Assembly: GCF_000143415.4 (NCBI RefSeq)
Contig: NW_003314357.1
Coordinates: forward strand, 393,795-457,794
Length of the DNA: 64,000 nucleotides
Reading direction: 5' to 3'
Source of the DNA: Selaginella moellendorffii
Lineage: Eukaryota; Streptophyta; Lycopodiopsida; Selaginellales; Selaginellaceae
Position numbers and translations under genes: made by a program
The notes under the pieces: generated by a model
Seen by the model: only the letters and a program-made list of their open reading frames with translations
Told to the model about the DNA's origin: nothing
Database searches by the model: none
Shown here: in pieces, positions 44,566-56,800 of the stretch
How positions within the stretch are numbered: the first letter of the stretch is position 1
Layout of the letters: the number at the start of each line of letters is the position of its first letter

Positions 44566-47500
44566 TTGGAGAATATATGTCGTGATAAGGGTAATCAGAT
44601 AGAAAAATCCATTCTTCTCGACAGTGGTGTGGGAGAGAATGGGATTCAATGGGATCTTAATAGATGTACAGGTCAAGAGATTCTAGTTACAGGATCTTCA
44701 AAGCGAGCAGAGGAGAGTGCATCAGTTTCACAGCCAACTGTGCAAGGAGTGAAGGATGAAGTTGTTATTCTCTCTAGTGACGAAAATGAAGAAGATGAGC
44801 TTCCCGACATAGCTTCCCAGACAAGTAGGTGTGTTCCTTCTGGACCAGTTTTTGAAGTGGTGGATAAGGCATTTCAGCAATCTCGATCATTACAGTTGGA
44901 ATTGAAGGAGTTCCAGTACATGAGAGGTGAGGAGCTTCCTTCTTCCTATAATGGGAATATATTCTTTGAGTTTCCACCAGCAAGTTCGTCATGTCGGAAA
45001 AGGGGTATGGAGACACGTCTTGATCCACATAATTGGTGCAGAGTAAAGACGACCCACTTCTCTCATTTCGATGGATCTGTGTCTATAGTCCATTGTGGTG
45101 GACAGCTTCAGTGTGTCACTAAGAAATGCATTTCTGATCATGGCAAGAATATGTGTTTCTTTGAAGGCTCAACGATCAATCCCCCTAGGCGTGATGAAGT
45201 TGCTACAAGATTTAGATGTCGCAAATGCGGGGCAACACCTGTATGTCAAGCATGTTGCGATGCAAAAATGTATTATTTTCTTCCACGGGATGGATGTTTA
45301 GGCAGAGCAGCAGTGCATGTTGGATACCACCAACACGCAATAGAGGAAGGAATCCACCGTGATTCTTTTTGCAATTTGAAGACTGCTGTTACTACAGAGG
45401 TTGGGAAGAAAAGTGTAGTAACTCCAAAGTGTGTTCAACAGTCTGTACTAAAGGACTATATGGTGAACATGTTGCTACAATCTGATGGCAAAAAAGAGTT
45501 CACGGAGAATAGCTTGAAGGACCTACTTCGAAATATAGAACCCATAACAAATTTAAACAGGTATAAAATTAACACTTAACTCTACTTTATCACTAATAAC
45601 ACTCTTTTTTTTGGTAGAATAAAGGACTGGATGCGAGAAGGGTGAGATGGAAAGCTTCAATCTGGATTGAATGGGATTTTGGAGCTAAAGAGAAAATTTC
45701 CCTATGAATTTATTCATGGGAGCTTATTCGTTAGCCAAGTGACTTCGAACAATCAATGCCCTTTCATCTTTAAGATGTCTACCCTTGGTCCTGCTTCTGG
45801 TGTGGACTTTGTACAACGAATGGATATAGATAGAGATGGGGATTTTGCTAATTCTTGGATCCATTTTGACCATATGGAGCGAGTTTCAGGCTGGTCAACA
45901 ATGGGAGCTCATGTTTAGGATCCATACCAATTTATATTATAATCATTCCTTCTATAAGTTGTAGTGCAATTTGACTATAGCTATAGCCAAATTCAAGGTT
46001 CGAGATTTCCAAGCATAAACCATCTTTTGGACATGTATGTCCGAGGTTGTTGAACAGCAAACCGGGAAGAAACCCAACTTCCGTGGTTTCATGGCAGATG
46101 CAGCTGGTGTTAACTGGTTGGCTGTACAACAAGTATTCGAAGGTGATAAAAGTCAGCCATTACAAGGTAGAGAGAAGAGTTGTGAGTTTCATTGGGCAAA
46201 GAGCGTCAATGAACATTGCCGATGCATCAAGTCTACCTTCCATCACGAGTTCAAGCAGCTTTGTCGGGAATGGATGGATGCACCAACTAAAGAGAAGCAC
46301 GAGGCAAAGGCAAATGAAATGCGCATATGGTGGCGTGAAGGAGACAAAATGCCAATTGAAAACCTTCCACAAATGGAATGCTGGCTTGCATGGTGGGAAG
46401 TTCGAATGTTTCAGTGTTATACTCTCCATGTAAGCTTTCTCTCATTTTCTTTCTTGTCACATTCAAATGTTGCATTTTTTGTAGGATCAACCACTTGATG
46501 ACATTGCACTTACACCAACAATTAATCTCTCTAAGAGCAAACATTGGAGTTGAAGAGCTTCTGAAGCAAGGAAAGGAAAAGTGTCCCTTTATGAAGCTAC
46601 GCTCTCCGACCTCACTAGATCTCTTGAGCAGTCATCAAAAGCTTTGGCTGCATAGGAAGCAAGGTCTACTGGTACAGGTCTGAACTTAGGCTTCGAGAGC
46701 AGGTTGGTAGAAGGACAACACCAGCAGCAGGGTCAATGTCTAAAATGGTGGAGGAAGTTGTTGCTAGAACTCCTATGAAATCAAGTTATGAACCACTCGG
46801 GGACATGAGAACAGCCCGTATGAAGCATCAATAGACATTTGATGGGCCAAACATCACTCCTTCTAGCTCTCACCGTTCAGAGTTTGACTACCATTCTGTT
46901 CTACGACACCGAAAAAGAACTAAGGAACATGGAGTGGAGGAGGTGCCAGTTGTTACACAAGTAAGTCCAGTGCCAGAGGTTGAAAAGGTTATTTTTCGTG
47001 AGCCAGTTTCTCGTATCAACTGGGCAATTCGAAGAGTCAGTGCCAAGAGCAATGCACATTGCTCTGGAATGATTAGGAGTCAAGGTCAGTGTCTCGCATT
47101 TGTGTGCTCAGGTTCAAGTTCTTCAGCAGTGCCATGTTTCTGGGGCTGTCGAGATCTAGGAGTGAAGGGCCGCCAATCAAGTTGGATTTACTGTTGTGGG
47201 ACTGATGTTACTCATACAAGCCGGATCCACAGCTCAATTATTTTGAAGCCAGATTCTATGCCAGAGGAGTGGCTAGTTGAGCGAAGCTGCAATCTTTTGA
47301 AAGAAGAGATTGAAAGTCTGGAGAGAGCAGGTTTCAAACTAAAGATTTCCTCAAATGTTGCTATTAGTACTGCTATGCCACCAATATCAACACTAGACCA
47401 GCATACACGACCAGCTAGGAATGGGAAGGTTATACAATACAGGTCTTCCATTTCAAAAGGTGCACAAGAGAAGATCAAGCTGGCAAAAGAGCTAAAGTGC

Positions 47501-47773
47501 ACAATCACAAAGACAAACTACATCAGTGCTATGGCTAAGGAGTTTGTTATTGTGACTGAGTCATCAAAGGGTACGAGCTACACTGTCAAAATCTGCGAAA
47601 ATCCATCCTATACCTATCCAGATTTTACATTGCGGGAGAATAGGGGAAAGGTATATTTAGCCTGCAAGCACATCTATTACATTTTTATGCAGGAACTAAA
47701 CCAAGATCCTAAGATCGACCATCACATCTACCAGGCAAGCCTTACAGTTGCGGAGCTTAAGAAGTGTTTTTAG
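44566..47773 (+). pseudogene. MULE-like SWIM-domain transposase (copy 1)
   Basis: Spliced, with a 57-nt intron (45561-45617) and others near 45930-46000 and 46430-46490. Segments in order: an acidic N-terminal tail; a Cys/His block with HFDGSVSIVHCGG; zinc-type pairs CRKCGATPVCQACCD; HFDHMERVSGWSTMGAHV; FRGFMADAAGVNW, with an Asp typical of the DDE set; CEFHWAKS, the C/H motif; a long helical stretch; and a C-terminal SWIM region. The SWIM zinc signature CxCxnCxH has lost its first pair (SYTYPDF where copy 2 has SCTCP), two changes explained by G-to-A. Stops at about 45642 and 45918 break the middle. The true start is unclear because TTG, not ATG, opens the frame. Proteins of this kind cut and move DNA elements; some are domesticated regulators. 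Confidence 0.65.
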
Positions 47774-47867
47774 ATTTCTTTTAGTGTTCAGATCTATATT
47801 TATATTTGTATTTTATTGGTCGAATTTACTTGGAAATATAGATTAAATAAAAATTTGAAAAATGGAA

Positions 47868-47897
47868 AGATGTTGGTTCGGGACGAACCAATGTTTT
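47868..47897. repeat. outlying copy of the third palindrome family
   Basis: AAGATGTTGGTTCGGGACGAACC and following bases, about 95 bp after the MULE-like stop. With the six copies at 43.2-43.7 kb it brackets the MULE-like gene. Confidence 0.7.
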
Positions 47898-47929
47898 TCT
47901 TGTGTTTGAGAAGCCGTGAGCTCATGAGC

Positions 47930-48340
47930 TCAAAACCTATCCAGGCTCGCTTCCAATGGAGATCCAGGTGCCATCACTCTCACTTTCACTCTGATACGCA
48001 GCAGCGATGGAGCTTAGCGATGAGGACAAGCTTCATGCATGTGACTTGGATGTTCTTGCCTTGGAAGAACAATGATAATCTACGATTGAACGTCTCCTTC
48101 GAGGCAAGCAGAATATCAAGTCAGTCATTGATCACCAACAGTTTGTCGAACCATTCATGGGTGGTGATCTTGTTCTACTCAAGGAGTTCACGCCACCTTT
48201 GAAGTTCTCCCCTTGCTAGACCAGGCCCTACTTTGTCCAACGACACATTGGAGGTGAAACATACGTGCTAGTTGATGTTGATGGACGTGAGCTCCCACAC
48301 GCTCACAACCATTCTCACCTCAAATGCTTCATCTAGTGAG
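47930..48340 (+). pseudogene. integrase C-terminal part of the Tat-like element
   Basis: In shifting frames: SLPMEIQVPSL, GDLVLLKEF, RPYFVQRHIGGETYVLVDVDGRELPHAHNHSHLKCF, the usual integrase end. It resumes after the inserted block that begins near 42535. Confidence 0.6.
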
Positions 48341-49706
48341 GTGTTCCTCTTCTCTTCTTTTTCCTTTTCTTTTTCTTCCTTTCTTTCACTTTACTTTCAT
48401 GACTCCTTTTCTTACTTTCAGAGGGTGTTTCCCCATTTGACCATGCCCTATGCCTTGGATTTCATGCTTAGTTGTATCGCTTGGCCCGGTCTATGTTCCA
48501 GGTTCTTTGGCCCTTCCCTTACCATTACTACACCCCACACATTCCCCTCACCCATTCCATATCATCTACACTCACAATTCCATCACCAATCACTTCCAAC
48601 AGCGTTGCACTTATCTTTGGATGCCCGTCTTGCATCTTTCATTCTTTCACCATCATTCACATCTTTGTTTGAGGTCACAATTACACCATACCATGGACAC
48701 ACATACGTGCACCAGTAGCAAAAGACACCACATCATTTGGACATGCCGTTTCTGGGATATCCTTACGAGTATTTTACAATGATGCACTAGCTTTTCTGGA
48801 GCACCTTTCTTCCAACTGGGTGAACCTGTTCACTCAAGGCACCTAAGTGGATCTTTAGGCGAGGCAACAATAGCTGAAGCCACTTTCTTCTGCTCCAACA
48901 CTCAGTGGACACATGCCACCTCTCTTTACCGGCAACCCAGTGACTACACCATCCTTTTCAGCTACTGTCTTCCTCAGTCCAACACATCAGTCTATTGGCC
49001 TACCACTTCTCAAAGTGCCACCACCATCTTGGCGCTCCATCATATCACTCCACCATATCAGTGCTGGAGTAGGTGCAGGAGTAGGAGCGAGAGCAAGTGG
49101 TTACCGGTTACAAGTCCTTAGTTACTAGTTACTAGTTACTGGTTACCAGTTACTGGCTACTCCGAGAAGTCAGTGCTTACTCTACGGGCCAACGGTTATA
49201 GATGACCACCTTTTCAAAGTGCCACCACCATCTTGGCGCTCCACCATATCACTCCATCTTTCATCATTTCTATACTTACCACCCTTGGGCAATGTATCCC
49301 CTCTTCTACCTCTCTTTCTTTCTTAATTTCGGCCAATCCTTGGAGCATACTGGAAGTCATCAAGAGGCTAGATTTGCATATTACACTTTCCTGAGTCGAA
49401 ATCTAGGTACAGATTAAGTTCTTTGGGTACTCACTCTTTTTCCTCTATTTTCCTCCTCTTTTCACACTTTTTCGACACTTTTTCTTCAACTTCAAGGTCT
49501 AATTTGACTACAGGGTTTCCCACCGGGTTTTCCTCCCTGTCTCTAAACTTCACACCTACCCTTTTTCTTTCATTTTCCACTTTGTTTTCCAGAGTTTCTA
49601 CTATTTCACGTAGTTACCAGCACTTAGCATCAGTAGCAGAGGTACACTCTACACTCTTTGAAGGGTTCTCGCATGTCTAGAGCCAGTGCAATCCACCATG
49701 GTCGCA
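48341..49706 (+). other. non-coding 3' region of the Tat-like element
   Basis: C/T-rich tracts, short repeats (GCCACCACCATCTTGGCGCTCC at two places) and TTACTAGTTAC-type units near 49115, similar to 37650-37700 in the 5' leader. No gene recognised. Confidence 0.45.
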
Positions 49707-49892
49707 TGTTAGGGCATGGCCATGGAGAGAGTGAGAGAGAGAGAGAGAGAGGGACTATTCTGGTCTTCAAAATATTCCCCATCTTCCTTTGTCCCACAAG
49801 GGCAAGGGGGGGGGGGGCATTTTGTGGAGAGTATTCAAGCATTTTTCATGTTTGAGTGAGTGTTGGGGGAGGTGCCCCTCCTTCCCCCAACA

Positions 49893-51115
49893 CTGTCAGT
49901 AGAAGATTGGCCTTTTTCTTGTCTTGCTACTTATTCTTCAATTGTGGACAATCAACTTTATAGTGTCCAAGCTCACCACAATGATGAAAACCTTATCTAT
50001 AATTCGTCACAAAGAACTTTTGCTTCTTTGACCCCTTTGCATCCGAAGTAGTCACCACAGACTTTAATTTGTCGTACTTGTTCCCATCTTTGTGTCCACG
50101 ACGATCATCACAACAATTCTTGACAAAAGGACTTCACAAACACTTGCAAGATTTGTGCTTCTCATTGTCAAATTGACAACCCGCATCAAAGAGCTCCTCC
50201 AAACTCTTTGGAGGCTAAGAATGACACAAGTGTTGCCACATGCTCTTACAATGAAGGCCATCAATGAAGTAGGACTTTGTTTTGATCTGGATCCTTCATT
50301 GGAACACAACTAATCAAGTAAGTAAGCTTTTCAATATAGTCCCCGAGCATCATTTTCCCTTGCTGGAAATGTCAAAGTTCTATGCGATCATTCTCCACGT
50401 TATAATGAGGGGTAAAATGTAAACGGAAAGCAACCTCAAAATCATCCATGGTAGACACTAATGGGTTTTTATCTGCAACACAAGATTCCTCAAGACAATT
50501 CCACCATTGAAGACCTATATCATGCAAAACCATTAAAATAGCCACTAAAGCCTCTACATCCGGAGTTCCTTGCTAAAAATGTCAAAGTTCTGTGTGAGTA
50601 TTCTCCACATTGTAGTGAGGGGCAAAACGTAAATAGAAGGCAGCCTCAAACTCATCTATGGTAGACACTAATGGTCTCTTATCCGCAACACAAGACTCCT
50701 CAAGACAATTCCACCATCGAAGATCTGCATCACGCAAAACTATTGGCATAGCCACTAAAGCCTCTGCATCTAGAGTTCCCCTAACAACCAAGAACTTCTA
50801 CATTGGCTAGCCAAACGAGACACTCATCCACACCACCATCATTGGAAAATGTTGGAATCTTGAGTTGATCTACCAAGGAAGGCTTACTTGGAGCGCTACC
50901 ACATCCAACCTCGAGTGCCTCAACATGCCCACGCATAGTATCCATCATGCCATGCATCTCGTCTTGCATCTCTTGTTGAGTTCGATTAAGGGCTCACAGC
51001 TCATGAATAACATCTTGAATAGTCCAAATTTCCACAACTCCATCAGCACCATCATCAGCACCACCATCAATAATAGGATTCCAATGTTTAGTTTGGTCGG
51101 CCATCACAACCAACT
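49893..51115 (-). pseudogene. gag of the outer element
   Basis: Minus strand from an ATG near 51108: an Asp/Gly-rich start, a coiled region (QQEMQDEMHGMMDTMRGHVEALE), PTFSNDGGVDECLVWL, then the capsid core (50582-50791, LRDADLRWWNCLEE) and a decayed zinc knuckle near 49960 (HHCGELGHYKVDCP). A partial tandem repeat of the capsid region is visible at 50345-50570 versus 50575-50785. Several stops. Confidence 0.6.
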
Positions 51116-51128
51116 TCTTTGATACCAA

Positions 51129-51333
51129 TGTTATAATCCGGTGCAAAAAGATAGAGATTTAGTCTCCCTAGATTATGCTATGCCACCTCTTGAGGTTCCT
51201 CACCTACCTCAAAAGCTCCACTGTGCCGCTGCTCCATTGTGAGGCTTAAGGTAGATTAAGTCCCTTACCCTAATATGCCTTAATATACCTTTGAGCCTAA
51301 CGTTGACCACATGGTCAACACTGGTGCCCAACA
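51129..51333 (-). repeat. 5' LTR of the outer element
   Basis: 205 bp, TGTTATAATCC...GCCCAACA on the plus strand. The minus-strand primer site TTGGTATCAAAG lies directly inside. Followed by target duplication GGCTC at 51334-51338. Confidence 0.8.
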
Positions 51334-51985
51334 GGCTCACATTCCAGCTGCTTCAATGACTTGCATGTTTTGAACTTGAAAAAGGTAGGCTTGATGCATT
51401 TCTCCTTTGAACTTATGGATTTATGACTTCGATTGGAATGGTCCCATAAAGAGACTGAGTGTACATTCACGCCTCATGCAGGCCATTCTAGCTCAACCAT
51501 TGGTGATTTATGGTACATTGTTGGTGGAAGGTACAATAAACCTGGTAAGTGTATCATCCATTTTATGTTTGTTCTGACTTCTCTTGTACCATGTTCTGTA
51601 CTAGAGATTTCAAAAACAATTGTCCTGAATATGAAAACTCTTGACTGGTCACTTCTAACTTCTGTGCCATAGACATATATTATATGTGAGGTATGCATTT
51701 TGATTATGATTCCATTCTTCATTTTCTGTCTCGTCTAGGGATTGAGTCTTGTCTTCACATGTTTGAATGGCAAAGAAACATTAATAGCCTTTGGTGGCTA
51801 CAAGGAAAAATAGATCGATGAGGTTTATTGTTTTTTTTCTCTTTTTTGAGACTGTGACTTGTATTGATGTGGAAGCTTTCAGATGCATGTACTGAAGACG
51901 AGCATAAGCCAATCAAATGCGTCTCCAGCTCTGAGTTTTGGTGGAAGCCATTTTACAGAGGTTGGAGATATGCCTGAGAGCTAAA
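51334..51985 (+). pseudogene. acyl-CoA-binding/kelch gene, right exons
   Basis: Continues the exon cut at 21993: after removal of one GGCTC and the element, the codons run on in frame as GGS then HSSCFNDLHVLNLKK. Later exons: PHAGHSSSTIGDLWYIVGG (to 51544), KTIVLNMKTLDWSLLTSV (51605 on), GLSLVFTCLNGKETLIAFGGY (51740 on, with a TAG after KEK), and a last piece from about 51885. Introns are about 50-60 nt. This matches the C-terminal kelch repeats of plant ACBP4/5-like proteins. Confidence 0.65.
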
Positions 51986-52375
51986 TAATTTTGAAAGAAC
52001 CAATAGATCATTATCATGTTTTGGTGTGCCTTTCCTTGTTTGATAATGTTATTTCAATGTTTTCTCTTTTCTTTCCAGGAGAAGGGGATGGTCCAAAGTT
52101 GAGTTGAGCTCAATTCAACACAAGTCAACTCAAGTCAACATAGTCACTAAGAAATATTACAAAGGAGATCTAAATTGAACAAATGAAGGTTCTAGCAAAC
52201 TTTAAAATATTAAAATACGTAAATATCTAAGTTAAAATTTTCTATAAGATTGAATTGTTTAAAAAAGACAAAGTTCATGAGAACCTATCTTTTATAAAAC
52301 TATATTATTTTATTATGACAACTGTTACAGTTGTCATATTTTATTTGACTACTTAATATTTTGAATACTTTTACA

Positions 52376-52675
52376 GCTGTAGATACTATTCCTTCATTCA
52401 AAAGATTTTTTAGGGTTCTTGAGAAGATGGGAAGCAAGAAAAATATAAGATTTGTGAGTAAGAGTTGTAATGCAAAGGAATATGAGAATGTTAATTTTGT
52501 TTCACTACCACAATCTCCATATTACACTCTTGGTCCTTATTACCCATCTGGGAATGTGGAGACCACTATCACGATTGATAAAAATGCTCCTGTTACTTCT
52601 GAAACAACAGTCCAGAGCAAGAGAAATGAAGAAATGAACAGCACAGCAAAAAGCACCAAGAAATCTACTCCATAA
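52376..52675 (+). CDS. hypothetical exon of about 100 codons
   Basis: Opens after a good 3' splice site (TTTTACAG ending at 52375) and ends at TAA. The product is Lys/Ser/Thr-rich with PQSPYYTLGPYYPSGN, and no domain is recognised. No matching upstream exon could be assigned. It may belong to the kelch locus or to a separate gene. Confidence 0.3.
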   Translation, partial: AVDTIPSFKRFFRVLEKMGSKKNIRFVSKSCNAKEYENVNFVSLPQSPYYTLGPYYPSGNVETTITIDKNAPVTSETTVQSKRNEEMNSTAKSTKKSTP

Positions 52676-53334
52676 AACTTTCCATGACATTTGTAATTTA
52701 CATATTAATTCATATTAAAAACTCTATTGCTTGCCTATATCGTAATCCTCTCATATGATAAGACCAAGGTATATTTTGCAGTGAATCCTCATTACAAGTT
52801 TTTGGGAATTGTTTGTAAATAATGATAAAAGAAATCAAAATCTTTCGAAAGACTCAAAAGTAATATCACATCAAAGAATCAACTTTATCTACATTTCCAA
52901 GACTGAAAGGCAATCTCACATGAGAGAATGGTAGCGTGCCAACGTGCTCTACCACTATAATGTGGTCTATATTTCCTTGCAATTTATTTCCCTAGACATT
53001 TGGCATGTGTAGAAAAGAATATATGTGTAGCAAAGTAAGATTCATCATAATAATAGAGCATGTGTATACATGATAATCTAAAATTCTAGAAGTTCTTATG
53101 TTTACAAGAAAGCTATGATTATGAAGCCCCATTTCCAAGACTGACATTTAAAGAATCTGAGTATTGTCAGTGTCATAATAAATAAACCTCATTCCCAAGA
53201 ATCTAAGTATTGTTGGTGTCATAATAAATAAACCTCATTCCCAAGACTAAAACTTAGTATATAAACTATCTAGAAAAGTTATAGTCATTGTAGGTTTTTT
53301 GTTCTCCTTGAGCTCCTTAGAAGTTTATATTGAA

Positions 53335-53880
53335 ATGGCTCAAAGGAGACTCATTGCTAATCGTACTTGGCCCCCCAGCATTTCATATCAATCTCCACCT
53401 CCATCCCCAAGTTCTACCAACATTCCACCTTCACCTCCACATAACAATCCTTTTTTTGCTGAGGGCTCTAGTGAAGCTGAATTAGAGCTCCCTATATATG
53501 AAATTCCAGATCTTGCTACTAGAGAGGGATTGCCTCCAGCGCTTCAAAAGCAATGCCACATGTTTTTGCAAGATCTTGCTCCTGACATGGCGAGACTACT
53601 TGAAAGCATAGAACGCTATTACATTCGGTGTCCAATATGCTACTTTTTCTTGGACAAGACAAATGGCTTTATGGGTTTACAAACTTTTCTTGAGCACTGT
53701 AAGAATTGCCCAATGGCAGGTCTGGAAAATGTGCATGTGTGGATGTACAATAGATTCAAGAATGAGTTACAGACACATACCCACTATCGCTTCATGGTGA
53801 GGAACAACATCCCCTTGGGAAACACTGCATTGGATAGTGCAAAATATGGCGTTTTTAGGCCACCCTATAGTGGAATGTAA
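53335..53880 (+). CDS. unknown 181-aa protein with a Cys/His zinc-type cluster
   Basis: ATG at 53335 (context GAAATGGCT) to TAA at 53880, uninterrupted. Residues 1-60 are Pro/Ser-rich. A Cys/His group CPICYFF...FLEHCKNCP spans roughly residues 99-128 and could bind zinc. The C-terminal part is polar and conserved-looking (NRFKNELQTHTHYRFMVRNNIPLG). It is convergent with the end of the minus-strand ParB/methyltransferase gene, about 300 bp away. I do not recognise the family; an accessory gene of the same element is possible. Confidence 0.45.
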   Translation: MAQRRLIANRTWPPSISYQSPPPSPSSTNIPPSPPHNNPFFAEGSSEAELELPIYEIPDLATREGLPPALQKQCHMFLQDLAPDMARLLESIERYYIRCPICYFFLDKTNGFMGLQTFLEHCKNCPMAGLENVHVWMYNRFKNELQTHTHYRFMVRNNIPLGNTALDSAKYGVFRPPYSGM

Positions 53881-56800
53881 GATCTAGAATTACTTTACTA
53901 TACTATAGTATTGTCACTATTAAAAGAAAAAATATAATAAAATGATATTAGTTGTAGGTAACATACCTTGTTCTAGAAGGTGTTATCATATCACATACAA
54001 TTGTTTACAAAATGTTGAAGGAGGAGATGGCAACACACAAACGCTACAAAGTGATGGTGACAGGTGAGAATGATAATCTATAATTATGGTATCTGACACT
54101 AACACTAACATCTGACAATTTTACTGATATCTGACACTTTCACTGACATCTAACATATAATAAGCTTTTAAGGATGCAATTAACTTTCTTCTACCTCATC
54201 ATCAACATAATGATTTCTTTTATACTTCCTCCTATATTGGTATTGTGGGGAAGATTCACCTTGCATATGTTGAGCCATGGCTTCTGCATAGTCAGGGAGA
54301 CTTCCAAAGCCTCCAATTCTAGAAACTCCAGGTGACTGTGATCTATAAAATAAAATGAAATATATATTGAAATTTTAATAAACATAATTTACCTCCTTGA
54401 GGTTGAAGGCAACTCACGAAATCCTCTGAGCCAGCGTTTGAAGAAATGATGTTCTTCAATAGCAAACACTGACCTACCAGAGTCACGTGCTGCCTCCACC
54501 ATAGAACCGCTACCTGCTGTGCAATCAATCACAACACCATCTGGTGGGCAATAGAGCTCAAGCAAGACTTGCATTGCCGATGGAGTTCAGAATCGGTACC
54601 CTGGAAACGTGTTGTGGATCTGCTCATCCACAAGGTTGGGTATGATGTTAGTGGAACTGTCGTACCCAGGCAAAACACGTGCTGCACGTTCGCTATCACG
54701 AAACCCATCATGTGTGTTTCTGCAGAAGGCATGATAGGTCTACATCATAACTTGGAAAATAAAAATGTTTAGAAATTAGATAAAAATATAAAATACATAC
54801 TCACCTTTTCAGGCTTCCCTTGGACACCCCTTGTATCAACGCCAATAGGATCCATGATGCACCCGGAAGAGAATGACTTGAAATAAACTTTTGCTGCGCA
54901 CGTCATAAGCTCATACATCCAGTTGGGGTCGTTCGGTAGGATGAAGACGACATGGCCAGATTCGAGCATAAGTGCTTCGGACAATAGGAATGCATCGCGC
55001 AAGTGGTCAGGTGTGAGAAAGTTCCAATCCTCAACTTTCCCATCGATATCTGAAAGACCATCTGGAAAGTCGAAGAGAATGAAGTCCGTAATTGGGAGCA
55101 CGGGCCTTTGTATCTTTCGGCACCAACAGTTGAATTGGCGGCGTATATCCATGTTGATATCGTCTTCCATGAAAGATGTCAATAATCTACTATAAGAGCC
55201 AATGAAGATACCCACAATGCCTCGTTGTGTTATTGGGGACACAGGACGGACCTATAAAAGAGCTAAGTGAATGAAAAAAGTAATAAATAGTATGATACCG
55301 TTATATGGCATGTTGTTGATGAGAGTTCCTCCAACTCCTCTTCACGAGCATCTCGTCAAGCTGGAATGAAATTACTACCAACAATCATTGCTGCAAAAAA
55401 CATATATTACCACCTTTAGTTTGTAAAATTCACTTTTGTTTACCTCGAGGTCGACGTGATATTCTGTGAACCACTTGATCGTTATTTACTGGTAGAACTT
55501 GATCCGGATCTTGGTTATTTGATAGTTGAATTGGAGCCTATTCCTGACTGTCTGGTGGTGGAACACGAACTTAATCTGGAGCTTCCTCATCCTCATCTCC
55601 ATCGTCATTTGCATTGCCATCGTTGCTAACATTGATAGTTTCCTCGCGATCTAGTGTAGAGGTCTCCTTCTCTAGGAACTCCAACTCCCAAGGGCATTCT
55701 ATCTTCCGTGCCTTCGGAACTCTCGCAAACATTGTTGGGTACATTCCTCCATCCCTTACACCCTTTGCAACAAATCGAGTGCAAACTGGTGCCTCAAATG
55801 GCATGCCTCTATATTGAAGATACCTGTAAACAATATATATTAAAAAATAGTCTTAGAAATCATATTATACCTATAAGCTGCACATCACATGAAATAAGGT
55901 TGACCATGTTGGCAATCATTAGTTGTTGTGCTTGTAGACTTATTTGGCAGCCACCCCTCTTCGATCCCTTCCAATGACGTGTTGATGTAGGTGTCGAAAG
56001 ACATGAATGTGCCATTTGGATCGTCACCAATATGTGGTGCCAAGAACTTCTCACCTTCACTTATAGTTTGCGTGATGTAGACAGCCCTTTTCATCATGTT
56101 CTCAAATAGTTCTGGCAGTCCTTTCTCTCTGTTCATTAAGCAGACATTGAGGAACTTCAGAGTCTCTATCTATTGCTTATATGGAAACTTCGATTTTGCG
56201 ATATTGTAAATCATGTCATCTGGAGTTTTGTTCACTGCAAAAGTAACATATGCATAATTAAGAAAAATGAAGTGTGATAAGAAACTTACATTCATAAGAA
56301 GAAATTTCGGCCATAGTCTCTAGCCACTCCTTCGGCCTGCGATTGTCTACAATGCATACTAGTTTCTTCAACTTTGAGGACTTTGCATGCTGAATTTTGT
56401 GCTCAATTTGTACAAACTCAACTGAGAGCTCTTCCCAACTCTTCTCCGGATATATAAGTTCATAAGCATTCTACTTGACCTTCACCAAAGGCTAAAAACC
56501 AAAACAATTAAAAGAGGCTTTTATAAAATAAAAAGGAAAGACATACCTTACACCACACAGCGAGCATAAAATTGATTGGGTTGTTGAACCAAATTGTACC
56601 ATCATTTTGAGTGCGTGAGTGCCGAACAAGTATTGTGAGATCATCACCATAATGTTGGCAAATGTCATCCTCACTCAAGTTTGCCAAAAATCGAAGTTGC
56701 TCAATGTCATGGACAAGGATTTGTTTTTGAACAGCAAACTGCCCAAGTCTACATTTAAACACAACAAAACAAATTAAAGTGGAGTTAGAGGTAAAATTAT

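Larger units (their letters stand above)
36644..49892 (+). mobile_element. Tat-like Ty3 retrotransposon, interrupted by a 5-kb block
   Basis: LTRs at 36644-36831 and 49707-49892 (188 and 186 bp), TGTTAGGGCRTGGCCATGG...CCCCCAACA, each with a GA microsatellite. TGGTGAACCCGGCATG after the left LTR has the form of a primer site. Order on the plus strand: gag, protease, an extra RNase H, reverse transcriptase, RNase H, start of integrase, inserted block (about 42535-47930), end of integrase, non-coding 3' region. The flanks ACCGT and ACTGT are candidate target duplications with one transition, if the LTR's last A is counted in. It sits inside the outer element between its gag and protease. Confidence 0.75.
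21994..51333 (-). mobile_element. 29.3-kb nested LTR retrotransposon (outer Ty3-like element, minus strand)
   Basis: Flanked by the 5-bp direct repeat GGCTC (21989-21993 and 51334-51338). It has related terminal repeats, 21994-22189 and 51129-51333, starting TG (TA in the left copy by G-to-A) and ending AACA on the plus strand. Just inside the right LTR the minus strand reads TTGGTATCAAAG, a tRNA primer site. Just inside the left LTR is a purine tract (AGGGGGAAAAAT on the minus strand). The element therefore runs right to left: LTR, primer site, gag (50.6-51.1 kb), protease (36.4-36.6 kb), integrase (22.3-23.4 kb), purine tract, LTR. Most of its present length is younger nested insertions. 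Confidence 0.8.
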
